A stretch of DNA of 64,000 bases from Nocardioides astragali (GCF_024436375.1 NZ_JAFMZM010000004.1:434001-498000); one strand, 5' to 3'; positions 27,193-36,452 are shown, counted from the stretch's first letter. Numbers and translations: made by a program. The notes: generated by a model not told the origin, from the letters alone.

Positions 27193-28497
27193 GTGACCAC
27201 CGCGAACCCCGAGGACGTCCCGACGTCGACCCCGGCGTCGACGCGGCCTCCGCTCGGGGCGGGTCTCGCGGCCAGCTGGCGGTCCGTGCGAGAGGCGCTC
27301 GACAAGCCGCTCGCGTGCTACTACCTGCTGCTGGGCTCGTCGGCGCTGCTGCTGACCATCGGCCTGATCATGGTGCTGAGCGCCTCCAGCGTGCGTTCGT
27401 TCATCACCTACGACGACTCCTACGCCGTGGTGAAGCGACAGCTCCTCTGGGTGGTGATCGGGCTGCCCGCCGCGTGGGTGGCGTCCCGGCTGCCGATCAG
27501 GCACATCCGGCGCCTGGCCTATCCCGGCTTCATGCTGGCTCTCGTGCTGCTGGGGCTCGTGGCGAGGTTCGGCGTGACCATCAACGGCAACAAGAACTGG
27601 CTCGCGCTCGGGCCCTTCACCATCCAGCCTGCCGAGATCGCCAAGCTCGCGATCGTGCTCTGGGCCGCCAACATCTACGCCCACAAGGAGCGCCGGCTCC
27701 GCGAGCTGCACCATCTCCTCGTGCCCGTGGTCCCGGGCCTGTTCGCGGTCATCGGCCTGGTCCTCGTCGGGCGCGACCTCGGCACCGCCATGGTGCTCGC
27801 CGCGATCCTGCTCGGCATGCTCTGGGTCGTCGGCGCGCCGCTGCGGCTCTTCGGGCTCAGCCTCTCCGTGCTCGGCGTCGCTGCCGTCGCCCTGGCCGCC
27901 ACCGACCCTGAGCGGCTCGAGCGGATCACCCACTTCACCGATCCGTTCAAGGACTACACCGACGCCGGCTGGCAGCCCGCGCACGGCCTCTACGCGCTGT
28001 CCACCGGCGGGTGGTTCGGCGAGGGCATCGGCGCCTCCACGCAGAAGTGGGGTGACCTCCCCGAGGCCCACACCGACTTCATCTTCGCCGTGCTGGGCGA
28101 GGAGCTGGGCCTGGCCGGCACCCTCCTGGTCGTCGGACTGTTCTTCACCATCGCCTACGCCGCGATCCGGGTGGCGCTCACCACCACCGACCCGTTCGTC
28201 CGCTACGCCACCTTCGGCATCGTGGTCTGGCTGCTCGGGCAGATGATCATCAACGTCGGCATGGTCCTCGCCGTCCTGCCGGTCATCGGCATCCCGCTGC
28301 CGATCGTCTCCTACGGTGGCTCGGCATTGCTGCCCTCCCTGGTCGCCCTCGGCCTCGTCATCGGCTTCGCCCGTCGCGAGCCCGAGGCCGCGGCCGCGCT
28401 GGCCGCGCGCCGACGCAACCGCTCCGCCGGTCTCTCCGCCGCCAACGTCTCCGCCTCCAACCTCTCCGCCTCTGGCCTCTCCGACCCGCATCGCTAG
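27193..28497 (+). CDS. ftsW: SEDS peptidoglycan polymerase FtsW
   Basis: A 434-residue SEDS glycosyltransferase with about ten membrane helices. NGNKNWLALGPFTIQPAEIAKLA and the large loop EAHTDFIFAVLGEELGL contain the conserved SEDS residues, and PLPIVSYGGSALLPSL closes the domain. It polymerises septal glycan with FtsI. The start is GTG at 27193. The C-terminal tail after residue 415 is a Ser-rich repeat (GLSAA-NVSAS-NLSAS-GLSDP) with a five-residue period. Confidence 0.95.
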   Translation: MTTANPEDVPTSTPASTRPPLGAGLAASWRSVREALDKPLACYYLLLGSSALLLTIGLIMVLSASSVRSFITYDDSYAVVKRQLLWVVIGLPAAWVASRLPIRHIRRLAYPGFMLALVLLGLVARFGVTINGNKNWLALGPFTIQPAEIAKLAIVLWAANIYAHKERRLRELHHLLVPVVPGLFAVIGLVLVGRDLGTAMVLAAILLGMLWVVGAPLRLFGLSLSVLGVAAVALAATDPERLERITHFTDPFKDYTDAGWQPAHGLYALSTGGWFGEGIGASTQKWGDLPEAHTDFIFAVLGEELGLAGTLLVVGLFFTIAYAAIRVALTTTDPFVRYATFGIVVWLLGQMIINVGMVLAVLPVIGIPLPIVSYGGSALLPSLVALGLVIGFARREPEAAAALAARRRNRSAGLSAANVSASNLSASGLSDPHR

Positions 28498-28500
28498 ATT
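28495..28500 (+). promoter_or_regulatory. -10 element for murG overlapping the ftsW stop
   Basis: TAGATT begins with the TAG stop of ftsW and ends 7 nt before the murG ATG. It may give an internal leaderless murG transcript inside the dcw cluster. Confidence 0.45.
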
Positions 28501-28507
28501 TGACCTG

Positions 28508-29593
28508 ATGCGCGTACTCCTCGCCGGCGGCGGTTCCGCTGGCCACACCTCGCCCCTGCTCGCCACCGCCGACGCCCTGCGTCGGCTCGACCCGGCGACC
28601 CAGGTGACCTGTCTCGGCACGCGCGAAGGTCTCGAGGCGCGGCTCGTCCCGGAGGCCGGGCTGCCCCTCGAGTTCGTCCCCCGGGTGCCGCTGCCCCGCA
28701 GGCCCGGCCCCGACCTGCTCCGTACGCCGACCAGGCTGCGCGCCGCCCGTGCCGCGGCCCTCGACGTCATCGACCGGGTGCGCCCCGACGTGGTCGTCGG
28801 ATTCGGTGGCTACGTCTCGGTGCCGGCCTACCTCGCCGCGCGCAAGCGCGGGCTCCCGATCGTCGTCCACGAGGGCAACGCGATCGCGGGCGTCGCCAAC
28901 AGGCTGGGCGCCCGGATGACCACGCATGTCGCCACCAGCTTCCCCGACACCGACCTCCCGCACGCGGTCTGCACCGGTCTTCCCATCCGACGCCTCATCT
29001 CCACCATGGACCGGGCAGCGCTGCGCGCCGAGGCGCTGGCGACGTTCGGCCTGCGTGACGACCTGCCCACCCTGATGGTCACCGGCGGCTCGCAGGGCGC
29101 GGCGCGCATCAACGCGGCCGTCTCCGGTGCGGCGTCCGCGCTCGCCGACGCCGGAGTCCAGGTGCTGCACATCGTCGGCCCCAAGCACGAGCTCCGCGTC
29201 CGGTCGGGCGAGGTGCCCTACGTCGTGGTCAACTACGTCGACCGGATGGACCTCGCCTACGCCGCCGCCGATGCGGTGCTGTGCCGGGCCGGCAGCAACA
29301 CCGTCACCGAGGTCTCCGGCGCCGGTCTGCCCGCGATCTACGTCCCGCTGCCGATCGGCAACGGCGAGCAGGCGCTCAACGCGCGACCCGTGGTCGGGGC
29401 GGGCGGCGGCCTGCTGGTCGCCGATGCGGCGCTGACCCCGGAGTGGGTCGCGGCCAGCGTGCCCGGCCTGCTCACCGACGCCGAGCGCCTGGCGGAGATG
29501 GGTGCCGCGGCGCGGGGAGTCATCCCGCTCGACGCGGACGAGAAGCTCGCCCGGATCATCCTGGCCGCCCCGACAGGCGGGTCGGCGGCGTGA
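28508..29593 (+). CDS. murG: UDP-GlcNAc:lipid I GlcNAc transferase
   Basis: A 361-residue GT28 glycosyltransferase producing lipid II at the inner face of the membrane. LLAGGGSAGHTSPLLATA is the N-terminal G-loop with the family His; GFGGYVSVPAYLAA, VHEGNAIAGVANR and CRAGSNTVTEVSGAGLPAIYVPLP follow. In the last, SNTV replaces the commoner GALT. The ATG at 28508 is supported by the upstream -10. Confidence 0.95.
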   Translation: MRVLLAGGGSAGHTSPLLATADALRRLDPATQVTCLGTREGLEARLVPEAGLPLEFVPRVPLPRRPGPDLLRTPTRLRAARAAALDVIDRVRPDVVVGFGGYVSVPAYLAARKRGLPIVVHEGNAIAGVANRLGARMTTHVATSFPDTDLPHAVCTGLPIRRLISTMDRAALRAEALATFGLRDDLPTLMVTGGSQGAARINAAVSGAASALADAGVQVLHIVGPKHELRVRSGEVPYVVVNYVDRMDLAYAAADAVLCRAGSNTVTEVSGAGLPAIYVPLPIGNGEQALNARPVVGAGGGLLVADAALTPEWVAASVPGLLTDAERLAEMGAAARGVIPLDADEKLARIILAAPTGGSAA

Positions 29594-31002
29594 GGATCCC
29601 GGTTCCCGACGAGATCCTCCCGGCCTCCGAGCTCGGTCGCGTCCACTGCGTCGGCATCGGCGGTGCCGGGATCTCCGCCATCGCCCGCATCATGGCCGCC
29701 CGCGGCGTCACCGTGACCGGCAGCGACGACCACGACACCCCGTTCCTGCCGTCCCTGCGCGAGCTCGGGGTCACCTGCCACCTCGGCTACGACCCGGCCC
29801 ACGTCGGCGACGCCGACACCCTGGTCGTGACGACTGCCGCACGCGACGACAACCCCGAGGTGCTGGAGGCACGGCGCCGGGGGCTGCGGATCCTGCCCCG
29901 CTCGGCCGGGCTGGCCGCGGTGATGGCGGGATCACGCGTCCTCGCGGTCGCCGGCACGCACGGCAAGACGACGACCACCGGGCTGCTCACCGCGGCCCTG
30001 CTCGCCGCCGGTGCCGATCCGTCGTACGCCGTGGGCGGGGTGCTGACCGCGACGGGCCGCAACGCCGACGCCGGCACCGACGACCTGTTCGTGGCCGAGG
30101 CCGACGAGAGCGACGGGGCCTTCCTCGTCTACCGCCCGTTCGCCGCCATCGTCACCAACGTCGAGGCCGACCACCTCGACAACTGGGGCACCGAGGAGGC
30201 ATACCACCGCGCGTTCGAGGACTTCGCCGACACCGTCGACCGGGCCGGGTTCCTCGTCTGTGTGCTCGACGACCCAGGCGCCGCCGAGCTGGCCCGCCAG
30301 GGCCGCGCGCAGGGGCTGGAGGTGATCACGGTGGGGGAGTCGGCCGACGCCGACCTGCGGGTCCATGACCTGCTCCTCGACGGCTCCACGTCGTCGTGCC
30401 GGGTCACCCTGGACGGGGACGACCTCGGCGAGCTGCGCCTGGGGATCCCCGGTCGCCACTACGTCCTCGACGCGGTCGCCGCGCTCGCGATGGGGCTGCG
30501 GCTGGGGTTCGGCTTCGACGCACTGGCCGAGGGCCTGGGCGGGTTCACCGGCACGGGTCGCCGGATGGAGCTCAAGGGAGAGGCCCGCGGCATCCGCGTC
30601 TACGACTCCTACGCCCACCACCCGGTGGAGATCCGCGGTGACCTCGAGGCCGCCCGCGCCCTCGCCGGCGGCGGCCGCGTGGTCGCCGCGTTCCAGCCCC
30701 ACCTCGTCTCCCGCACGCGGGTCTTCGGCGAGGCGATGGGCGTGGCCCTGGGGGCCGCCGACGAGGTCGTCGTCCTCGACGTCTACGTCGCTCGCGAGGA
30801 CCCCGACCCCGACGTGACCGGTCGTCTCGTCGCCGACGCCGTACCGCTGCCCGCCGACCGCGTCGCGTACGTCGACGGGCTGGCCGCAGCGGCGCAGGCG
30901 CTGGCCGGGCGCGCGAGACCCGGCGACCTGGTCATCACCCTCGGCGCGGGCGACATCACCAGCGTGGGCCCTCACGTGCTCGACCTGCTCGGGGGTGCCT
31001 GA
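29590..31002 (+). CDS. murC: UDP-MurNAc--L-alanine ligase
   Basis: A 470-residue Mur ligase starting the stem peptide. VHCVGIGGAGISAIA is the N-terminal nucleotide motif, AVAGTHGKTTTTGLL the ATP loop, and YDSYAHHPVEIRGDL the MurC-specific block. GTG at 29590 overlaps the murG stop (GTGA). Confidence 0.95.
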   Translation: MRIPVPDEILPASELGRVHCVGIGGAGISAIARIMAARGVTVTGSDDHDTPFLPSLRELGVTCHLGYDPAHVGDADTLVVTTAARDDNPEVLEARRRGLRILPRSAGLAAVMAGSRVLAVAGTHGKTTTTGLLTAALLAAGADPSYAVGGVLTATGRNADAGTDDLFVAEADESDGAFLVYRPFAAIVTNVEADHLDNWGTEEAYHRAFEDFADTVDRAGFLVCVLDDPGAAELARQGRAQGLEVITVGESADADLRVHDLLLDGSTSSCRVTLDGDDLGELRLGIPGRHYVLDAVAALAMGLRLGFGFDALAEGLGGFTGTGRRMELKGEARGIRVYDSYAHHPVEIRGDLEAARALAGGGRVVAAFQPHLVSRTRVFGEAMGVALGAADEVVVLDVYVAREDPDPDVTGRLVADAVPLPADRVAYVDGLAAAAQALAGRARPGDLVITLGAGDITSVGPHVLDLLGGA

Positions 31003-31737
31003 GTGGAGCCGGAGGACCGCGCGACCCGACGCACCCGTCGCCGCTTCGCGCGTCGCCAGTGGGCCCGCCGCTGGCTCTCCCTGCGCTACGTGCTCGCCCT
31101 CGTCGCTCTCGTGGCGCTCGTCGCCACCTCGATCTGGCTGGTCTTCTTCTCCACGACGCTGCAGGTGAAGAAGGTCGAGGTCGCCGGCAACCATCTGCTC
31201 AGCGATGCCCGCCTGCGCGAGAGAGCCGACATCCCGCTCGGCGACCAGCTCGCCCTCGTCGACCTCGGTCGCGCCGACGCCCGCGTCGCCTCGCTGGCGG
31301 AGATCAGGTCCGTCGACGTCACCCGCACCTGGCCCGACGGGGTCCGCATCGAGGTGGTCGAGCGCACCGCCGTGGCGGTGGTGGAGCTGGCCGGCCGGAT
31401 CCGCGGCCTGGACGCCGAGGGTGTGGTGTTCCGCGAATACCGGTCCGCTCCGCAGGGGATGCCGCGCATCCGGCCCGGGGGAGCAGCCGGCACCGACGCG
31501 CTCAAGGAGGCCGCGACCGTGGTGTCCGCCCTGCCGGAGGACCTCGCCGCGCGCGTCGACCACGTCGAGGTGGAGACCGTCGACCAGATCACGCTCGTGA
31601 TGCGCGACCAGCGCCGGGTGATGTGGGGGAGCGCGGAGCAGTCCGAGCTCAAGGCACAGGTGATCGACCGCCTGCTCGCCGCGGAGCAGGCGAGCGTGTA
31701 CGACGTCAGCGTCCCCGGGAACCCGACCGTCCGCTGA
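31003..31737 (+). CDS. ftsQ: cell division protein FtsQ
   Basis: A 244-residue bitopic protein: Arg-rich cytoplasmic N-terminus (1-27), membrane helix (about 29-50), POTRA domain (VKKVEVAGNHLLSDARLRERADI) and a beta domain (TWPDGVRIEVVERTAVAVVEL). It is the last gene of the first dcw segment, ending 6 nt before a strong terminator. It links FtsL/FtsB-type proteins to the septal synthases. GTG start at 31003, 1 nt after the murC stop. Confidence 0.92.
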   Translation: MEPEDRATRRTRRRFARRQWARRWLSLRYVLALVALVALVATSIWLVFFSTTLQVKKVEVAGNHLLSDARLRERADIPLGDQLALVDLGRADARVASLAEIRSVDVTRTWPDGVRIEVVERTAVAVVELAGRIRGLDAEGVVFREYRSAPQGMPRIRPGGAAGTDALKEAATVVSALPEDLAARVDHVEVETVDQITLVMRDQRRVMWGSAEQSELKAQVIDRLLAAEQASVYDVSVPGNPTVR

Positions 31738-31743
31738 CCGCCG

Positions 31744-31774
31744 GCCGGCTGTCCGCGAGGTGCGGGCAGCCGGC
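31744..31774 (+). terminator. intrinsic terminator after ftsQ
   Basis: GCCGGCTG (31744-31751) pairs with CAGCCGGC (31767-31774), continued inward by CCGC/GCGG with a five-base loop. The T-rich TCACTTTTCTTC follows. It should separate the mur/fts transcript from ftsZ. Confidence 0.85.
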
Positions 31775-31860
31775 TCACTTTTCTTCGCCACCGGCGATTC
31801 GCGGGCGTGTCCGCCGCGGTTTCGTGGCGCGTGCTGCCTATGGTCTAGCGAAAGGCGAGG

Positions 31861-31898
31861 TTGACATAACTATAACCCTCAGGTTCACGGTTAGGGTT
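31861..31898 (+). promoter_or_regulatory. ftsZ promoter/operator region
   Basis: An AT-richer island in the 280-bp ftsQ-ftsZ gap. It has TTGACA at 31861-31866, TATAAC at 31871, and TAGGGT at 31892-31897. AACCCT (31874-31879) and AGGGTT (31893-31898) form a perfect dyad. The -35 and -10 hexamers are not at standard spacing in any pairing, so more than one promoter or a regulator site is likely. The leader to the ftsZ start would be about 115 nt. Confidence 0.5.
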
Positions 31899-32017
31899 CC
31901 GGCGCCCGAGGGTCACGTAGTGCCGATCGCGTCACTTCCCGAGCTCGCACTCCGCACATCACAGTCCTCACACACAGTCCTCATTCACGTAGTCCCATCA
32001 AGGAAGGCCCTGGAGCC

Positions 32018-33262
32018 GTGGCAGCAGCGCAGAACTACCTGGCGATCATCAAGGTCGTGGGCATCGGTGGAGGTGGCGTCAACGCCGTCAACCGGATGAT
32101 CGAGGTCGGCCTCAAGGGCGTCGAGTTCATCGCGATCAACACCGACGCCCAGGCACTCCTCATGAGCGACGCCGACGTCAAGCTCGACATCGGCCGCGAG
32201 CTCACCCGTGGGCTCGGCGCCGGCGCCAACCCCGACGTGGGCACCAAGGCGGCCGAGGACCACGCCGACGAGATCGAAGAGGTCATCAAGGGCGCCGACA
32301 TGGTCTTCGTGACCGCCGGCGAGGGTGGCGGCACGGGCACCGGCGGCGCGCCCGTCGTGGCCCGCATCGCCCGGTCGCTCGGAGCCCTGACCATCGGGGT
32401 GGTGACCCGGCCGTTCGCGTTCGAGGGGCGCCGTCGCGCCAACTCCGCGGAGGAGGGCATCAGCCAGCTCCGCGAGGAGGTCGACACCCTCATCGTCATC
32501 CCCAACGACCGGTTGCTGTCGATCACCGACCGCAGCGTGTCCATCCTCGACGCCTTCAAGCAGGCCGACCAGGTGCTGCTGCAGGGTGTCTCGGGCATCA
32601 CCGACCTGATCACCACCCCCGGCCTGATCAACCTCGACTTCGCCGACGTGAAGTCGGTGATGGCCAACGCCGGCTCGGCCCTCATGGGCATCGGCTCGGC
32701 CCGAGGCGAGGACCGCGCGGTCGCCGCCGCGGAGATGGCCGTCTCCAGCCCGCTGCTCGAGGCCAGCATCGAGGGCGCGCACGGCGTGCTGCTCTCGATC
32801 GCCGGTGGCTCCGACCTCGGGCTCTTCGAGATCAACGAGGCCGCGGCCCTGGTCTCGCAGGCCGCGCACGCCGAGGCCAACATCATCTTCGGTGCGACCA
32901 TCGACGACGCCCTCGGTGACGAGGTCCGGGTGACCGTGATCGCCGCCGGCTTCGACGGTGGCATGCCCAAGCGTCGCTCGGACGGCAACGTGCTGCAGCG
33001 CAACCAGCCGGCCCAGACGCAGGAGCAGACCCGCGCAGCGGCCCAGCAGGTCGCGACCAGGGCTCCTGCGCCGGCGTCCGCCCAGGGTTCCTCGGCTCAG
33101 CCGCCGGCCCCGACGACGTTCGCACCGTCGACGCCGTCCCCGTCCCAGTCGCCGTCCCAGTCCCCGTCCCAGGACGGCCAGCCGGCGCCGGTCCGGTCGC
33201 AGCCGGCCAGGCAGGTGCAGTTCGACGACGACGAGCTGGACGTGCCGGACTTCCTCAAGTGA
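32018..33262 (+). CDS. ftsZ: cell division GTPase FtsZ
   Basis: A 414-residue tubulin-like GTPase forming the Z ring. [13 protein letters not shown] binds nucleotide at the N-terminus, GGGTGTGG (103-110) is the tubulin signature, and the T7 loop follows in [11 protein letters not shown]. After residue 315 comes a disordered Gln/Pro/Ser linker with SPSQ repeats, then the conserved tail [12 protein letters not shown], which should bind SepF (encoded at 34755). GTG at 32018 has AAGGAAGG upstream. Confidence 0.97.
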   Translation: MAAAQNYLAIIKVVGIGGGGVNAVNRMIEVGLKGVEFIAINTDAQALLMSDADVKLDIGRELTRGLGAGANPDVGTKAAEDHADEIEEVIKGADMVFVTAGEGGGTGTGGAPVVARIARSLGALTIGVVTRPFAFEGRRRANSAEEGISQLREEVDTLIVIPNDRLLSITDRSVSILDAFKQADQVLLQGVSGITDLITTPGLINLDFADVKSVMANAGSALMGIGSARGEDRAVAAAEMAVSSPLLEASIEGAHGVLLSIAGGSDLGLFEINEAAALVSQAAHAEANIIFGATIDDALGDEVRVTVIAAGFDGGMPKRRSDGNVLQRNQPAQTQEQTRAAAQQVATRAPAPASAQGSSAQPPAPTTFAPSTPSPSQSPSQSPSQDGQPAPVRSQPARQVQFDDDELDVPDFLK

Positions 33263-33281
33263 CCCACCTGCTGACCACGCC

Positions 33282-33977
33282 GTGACCCTGCTGCGCCACC
33301 ACGACCGGTTCGAAGGCGACCTCGTGATCGAGGTCGCCTTCACCGACGTCTCCCTCAGCCTGGGAGACACCGCGGATCCGGACGTGCGAGCCGCTGCCCT
33401 GGCTCAGGTCGCCGCGGAGTCGGGTGCGACCCCGGTGCTCATGCACCAGGTCCACGGCGCCGACGCGGTCCTCGTCGACGACGGGGGCTCGGGTCCGATG
33501 CCGACGTGCGACGCGCTCTACACGTCCCAGCCCGGCATCGCGCTGCTCGCCCGGGCCGCCGACTGCGTGCCGGTGCTGCTCGCCGACCCGGCGACCGGCT
33601 GGATCGCCGCGGCCCACTGCGGCCGCCCCGGGCTCGCGGCAGGGGTGGTGCCGCGGGTGATCGCCGCCCTGCGCGAGCGCGGTGCCGAGCCGGGCGTGGC
33701 CTGGATCGGACCGCACGTGTGCGGCGCCTGCTACGAGGTGCCCGCCGAGCTCCAGGACGAGGTGAGCACCCTCGTGCCCCAGGCCCGCTCCACGACGTCG
33801 TGGGGGACTCCGGCCCTCGACCTCGGGGCAGGTGTCCGCGCCCAGCTCGAGGGGGCCGGCATCACGGACCTCCGGGAGGTGGACGCGTGCACGCGCGAGG
33901 ACCCCACCTGGCCGTCCCACCGCCGCGACGGTGCCGCCGCGACCCGGTTCGCCGGCGCGATCTGGAGCCACCCGTGA
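33282..33977 (+). CDS. pgeF: PgeF/YfiH (LACC1-like) family protein
   Basis: A 231-residue member of the YfiH/LACC1 family, known as peptidoglycan editing factor and as a zinc-dependent purine nucleoside-processing enzyme. The metal/catalytic residues are kept: His58 (QVHGAD), Cys95 (AADCVPV) and His112. Around His112 the near-universal HAGWRG is replaced by HCGRPG. Further signatures CGACYEVP and the C-terminal RRDG are present. It follows ftsZ by 19 nt and overlaps the next gene (GTGA). Confidence 0.88.
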   Translation: MTLLRHHDRFEGDLVIEVAFTDVSLSLGDTADPDVRAAALAQVAAESGATPVLMHQVHGADAVLVDDGGSGPMPTCDALYTSQPGIALLARAADCVPVLLADPATGWIAAAHCGRPGLAAGVVPRVIAALRERGAEPGVAWIGPHVCGACYEVPAELQDEVSTLVPQARSTTSWGTPALDLGAGVRAQLEGAGITDLREVDACTREDPTWPSHRRDGAAATRFAGAIWSHP

Positions 33978-34693
33978 CCGACGCGCCCACCCACCCCGAC
34001 CGCCGCGACCAGGTGGCGGCCAACCTCGCCGCCGTACGACGACGCATCGCCGTGGCGTGCGATGAGGCAGGCCGCGACCCGGCAGAGGTCTCGCTCGTCG
34101 TGGTCACCAAGTTCTTCCCCGCTTCCGACGTACGCCTGCTCGCCGACCTCGGCGTCACCGACGTCGGGGAGAACCGCCACCAGGAGGCCCAGGCCAAGGC
34201 GGCCGAGTGTGCCGACCTCGGGCTGCGCTGGCACTTCATCGGGGGCCTCCAGTCCAACAAGGCCGGCGCCGTCGCGTCGTACGCCGACGTGGTCGAGTCG
34301 GTCGACCGGGTGAAGCTGGTCGCCCCGCTCTCCCGCGGCGCCCACTCCCGATCCCACGCCGTCGACGTCCTCCTCCAGGTCAGCCTCGACCCACCCGGAG
34401 CCGACCACCGCTCCGGTGCCGACCCCGGCGACCTCGACGAGCTCGCCCGCGCTGTGGAGGGGGCGGGCATGCTGCGACTGCGCGGACTGATGGCCGTCGC
34501 GCCGTTGGGGCACGACCCCGCCACCGCCTTCGCCCGGCTCGCGGAGATCCGCGAGGAGTTCGTGGCCGAGCACCCCGACGCCACGGTGCTCTCCGCCGGC
34601 ATGAGCGGTGACCTGGAGGCGGCCGTCGCGCACGGCGCGACACACGTGCGTGTCGGCTCCGCGGTCCTCGGTCCGAGGCCTTCGGTCCAGTAA
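33974..34693 (+). CDS. YggS/PLPBP family pyridoxal-phosphate protein
   Basis: A 239-residue single-domain PLP-binding protein involved in vitamin B6 homeostasis. The PLP lysine is in VVVTKFFPASDV, followed by GENRHQEAQAKA, WHFIGGLQSNKA and the C-terminal LSAGMSGDLEAAVAHGATHVRVGSAVLG. Its position between pgeF and sepF is the common actinobacterial and Gram-positive order. GTG start overlaps the pgeF stop. Confidence 0.92.
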   Translation: MTDAPTHPDRRDQVAANLAAVRRRIAVACDEAGRDPAEVSLVVVTKFFPASDVRLLADLGVTDVGENRHQEAQAKAAECADLGLRWHFIGGLQSNKAGAVASYADVVESVDRVKLVAPLSRGAHSRSHAVDVLLQVSLDPPGADHRSGADPGDLDELARAVEGAGMLRLRGLMAVAPLGHDPATAFARLAEIREEFVAEHPDATVLSAGMSGDLEAAVAHGATHVRVGSAVLGPRPSVQ

Positions 34694-34754
34694 TGTCCAC
34701 AACAGTCAACAGGTGCCCGGATCCGGGCATCGGGTCTAGCGGAGGAACAGTCTC

Positions 34755-35240
34755 ATGAGCGGCGCGATGCGCAAGATCGGCGAGTACCTCGGCCTGCTCG
34801 AGGACACCGGCCACTACGACGAGTACGACGGCGATCAGGAGACCTCGACCCACGACGCTGTCGACCAGCGCCCGGTCGCGCGCGACCGGCGCCCTGCCCC
34901 TGTGTCCGATCTCGCCGAGCGCCGCCGTCCGGCGCCGGTCCAGACAGGAGTCGTGGCCGAGTTGAGCCGCATCACCACCCTCCACCCTCGTAACTACAAC
35001 GAGGCCCGCCTGATCGGTGAGAACTACCGCGACGGGACGCCGGTCATCATGAACCTCAGCGAGATGGACGACAACGACGCCAAGCGTCTCGTCGACTTCG
35101 CAGCGGGCCTGATCTTCGCCACTCGGGGCACGATCGAGCGGGTGACCAACAAGGTGTTCCTGCTCTCGCCGCCCAACGTCACGGTCGCGGCCGAGGACAA
35201 GGAGCGGATGGCCCAGGACGGCTTCTTCAACCAGAGTTGA
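34755..35240 (+). CDS. sepF: cell division protein SepF
   Basis: A 161-residue Z-ring anchor. An N-terminal amphipathic helix ([11 protein letters not shown]) for membrane binding is followed by a variable acidic/Pro-rich linker and the core from about residue 75 ([43 protein letters not shown]). In Actinobacteria SepF anchors FtsZ through the FtsZ tail. ATG at 34755 follows GGAGG. Confidence 0.95.
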   Translation: MSGAMRKIGEYLGLLEDTGHYDEYDGDQETSTHDAVDQRPVARDRRPAPVSDLAERRRPAPVQTGVVAELSRITTLHPRNYNEARLIGENYRDGTPVIMNLSEMDDNDAKRLVDFAAGLIFATRGTIERVTNKVFLLSPPNVTVAAEDKERMAQDGFFNQS

Positions 35241-35254
35241 TCCATACTTCTCTC

Positions 35255-35548
35255 GTGTACGTCTTCGGTCTGGTCCTCTGGTACGTCCTGTTCATCTTCA
35301 TCGGGCTGCTCTGGATCCGGTTCATCGTGGACTGGGTCCAGGTCTTCGCCCGGCAGTGGGAGCCGCGCGGTCCGCTCCTCGTCGCGCTCGAGGGCGTCTA
35401 CTCCGCCACCGATCCGCCCATCGTGGCCCTGCGACGGGTCATTCCGCCGCTGCGGATCGGCTCGGTCGCCCTCGACCTGAGCTTCCTGCTCGTGATGGTG
35501 GCAGCGTGGCTGCTGCTCAACATCGTCGCCACCATCTTCCTTCGTTGA
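35255..35548 (+). CDS. YggT family membrane protein
   Basis: A 97-residue protein with two membrane segments, one N-terminal (VFGLVLWYVLFIFIGLLWIRFI) and one C-terminal (LDLSFLLVMVAAWLLLNIVATIFL), joined by a loop with the family RRVIPPLRIG motif. GTG at 35255 is preferred; a TTG at 35237 overlapping the sepF stop would add six residues. YggT proteins are linked to division or osmotic tolerance by context only. Confidence 0.85.
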   Translation: MYVFGLVLWYVLFIFIGLLWIRFIVDWVQVFARQWEPRGPLLVALEGVYSATDPPIVALRRVIPPLRIGSVALDLSFLLVMVAAWLLLNIVATIFLR

Positions 35549-35593
35549 ACCATCCGCCACACGGGTCACTGTGCCCCGGCCGGCGCCGGGCGC

Positions 35594-35599
35594 TATTGT
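35594..35599 (+). promoter_or_regulatory. candidate -10 for divIVA
   Basis: TATTGT, 52 nt before the divIVA ATG, is the best -10-like hexamer in the yggT-divIVA gap. No clear -35 accompanies it. Confidence 0.4.
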
Positions 35600-35651
35600 C
35601 TCCTGACAGCAGAGCCACCGTGATATCGATCGTGAAAGTTTGGGTGAGGTC

Positions 35652-36395
35652 ATGCCGCTGACGCCTGAGGACGTGAGCAACAAGCGCTTTACACCTGTTC
35701 GTCTCCGCGAGGGGTACGACATGGGCGAGGTTGACCAGTTCCTCGACGAGGTCGAGGCGGAGCTCGCGCGGCTCACCAAGGAGAACGACGACCTGCGGTC
35801 CAAGCTGTCGGCCGCACAGTCCGGTGGCGCCTCGACGTCTGCGCCCGCCGCGCCGTCGTTCGCTCCTGCGGCACCCGAGCCGGAGCCCGAGCCGGAGCCC
35901 GAGCCGGTGGCACCCGCGCGGGTCGCCGCTCCCGTGCAGACCTTGCGCGTCGAGAACATCGCCGACGCCTCCAACGCCGCGGCTCGCCTCCTCGAGATCG
36001 CCACCCGCAACGCCGACGAGCTCGTCGAGGACGCGAAGAACGAGGCCGACCGCATCGTCGGTTCCGCCCGCACCAAGGCCGAGCGCCTCGAGGCCGAGGC
36101 GAAGACCAAGGCCGACCGCATGGAGGCCGACGCTCGCCAGCGTTCGCAGATGCTCGACTCCGAGACCGCGGAGCGTCGCCAGCAGATGTTCGGCGACCTG
36201 GAGAAGGAGCGCGACAAGCTCAACAGCGACGTCGAGACCCTCCGCCAGTTCGAGCGCGAGTACCGCTCGCGGCTCAAGACCTACTTCACCCAGCAGCTCG
36301 AGGCCCTCTCCACGGGCAACGAGAGCCAGGCGCCGGTGGACAGCGGTCCCGGGCCCAAGCGCCTCCGCTCGGTGCTCGGCGACGACGAGGGCTGA
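35652..36395 (+). CDS. divIVA: polar growth/septum protein DivIVA (Wag31)
   Basis: A 247-residue coiled-coil protein. The conserved N-terminal domain (LTPEDVSNKRFTPVRLREGYDMGEVDQFLDEV) binds curved membrane. A Pro/Ala linker with an EPEPEPEPEP run joins it to a long coiled coil (about 105-220) rich in Ala/Glu/Arg. Actinobacterial DivIVA recruits wall synthesis to cell poles and septa. The ATG follows GTGAGGTC. A perfect terminator lies 26 nt after the stop. Confidence 0.95.
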   Translation: MPLTPEDVSNKRFTPVRLREGYDMGEVDQFLDEVEAELARLTKENDDLRSKLSAAQSGGASTSAPAAPSFAPAAPEPEPEPEPEPVAPARVAAPVQTLRVENIADASNAAARLLEIATRNADELVEDAKNEADRIVGSARTKAERLEAEAKTKADRMEADARQRSQMLDSETAERRQQMFGDLEKERDKLNSDVETLRQFEREYRSRLKTYFTQQLEALSTGNESQAPVDSGPGPKRLRSVLGDDEG

Positions 36396-36420
36396 CCCTT
36401 CCGACACGCTCTCGACAAGC

Positions 36421-36452
36421 GCGAACGGCCGACCGAGAGGTCGGCCGTTCGC
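36421..36452 (+). terminator. intrinsic terminator after divIVA
   Basis: GCGAACGGCCGACC (36421-36434) and GGTCGGCCGTTCGC (36439-36452) form a perfect 14-bp stem with a GAGA tetraloop. It closes the ftsZ-divIVA transcript. Confidence 0.9.
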
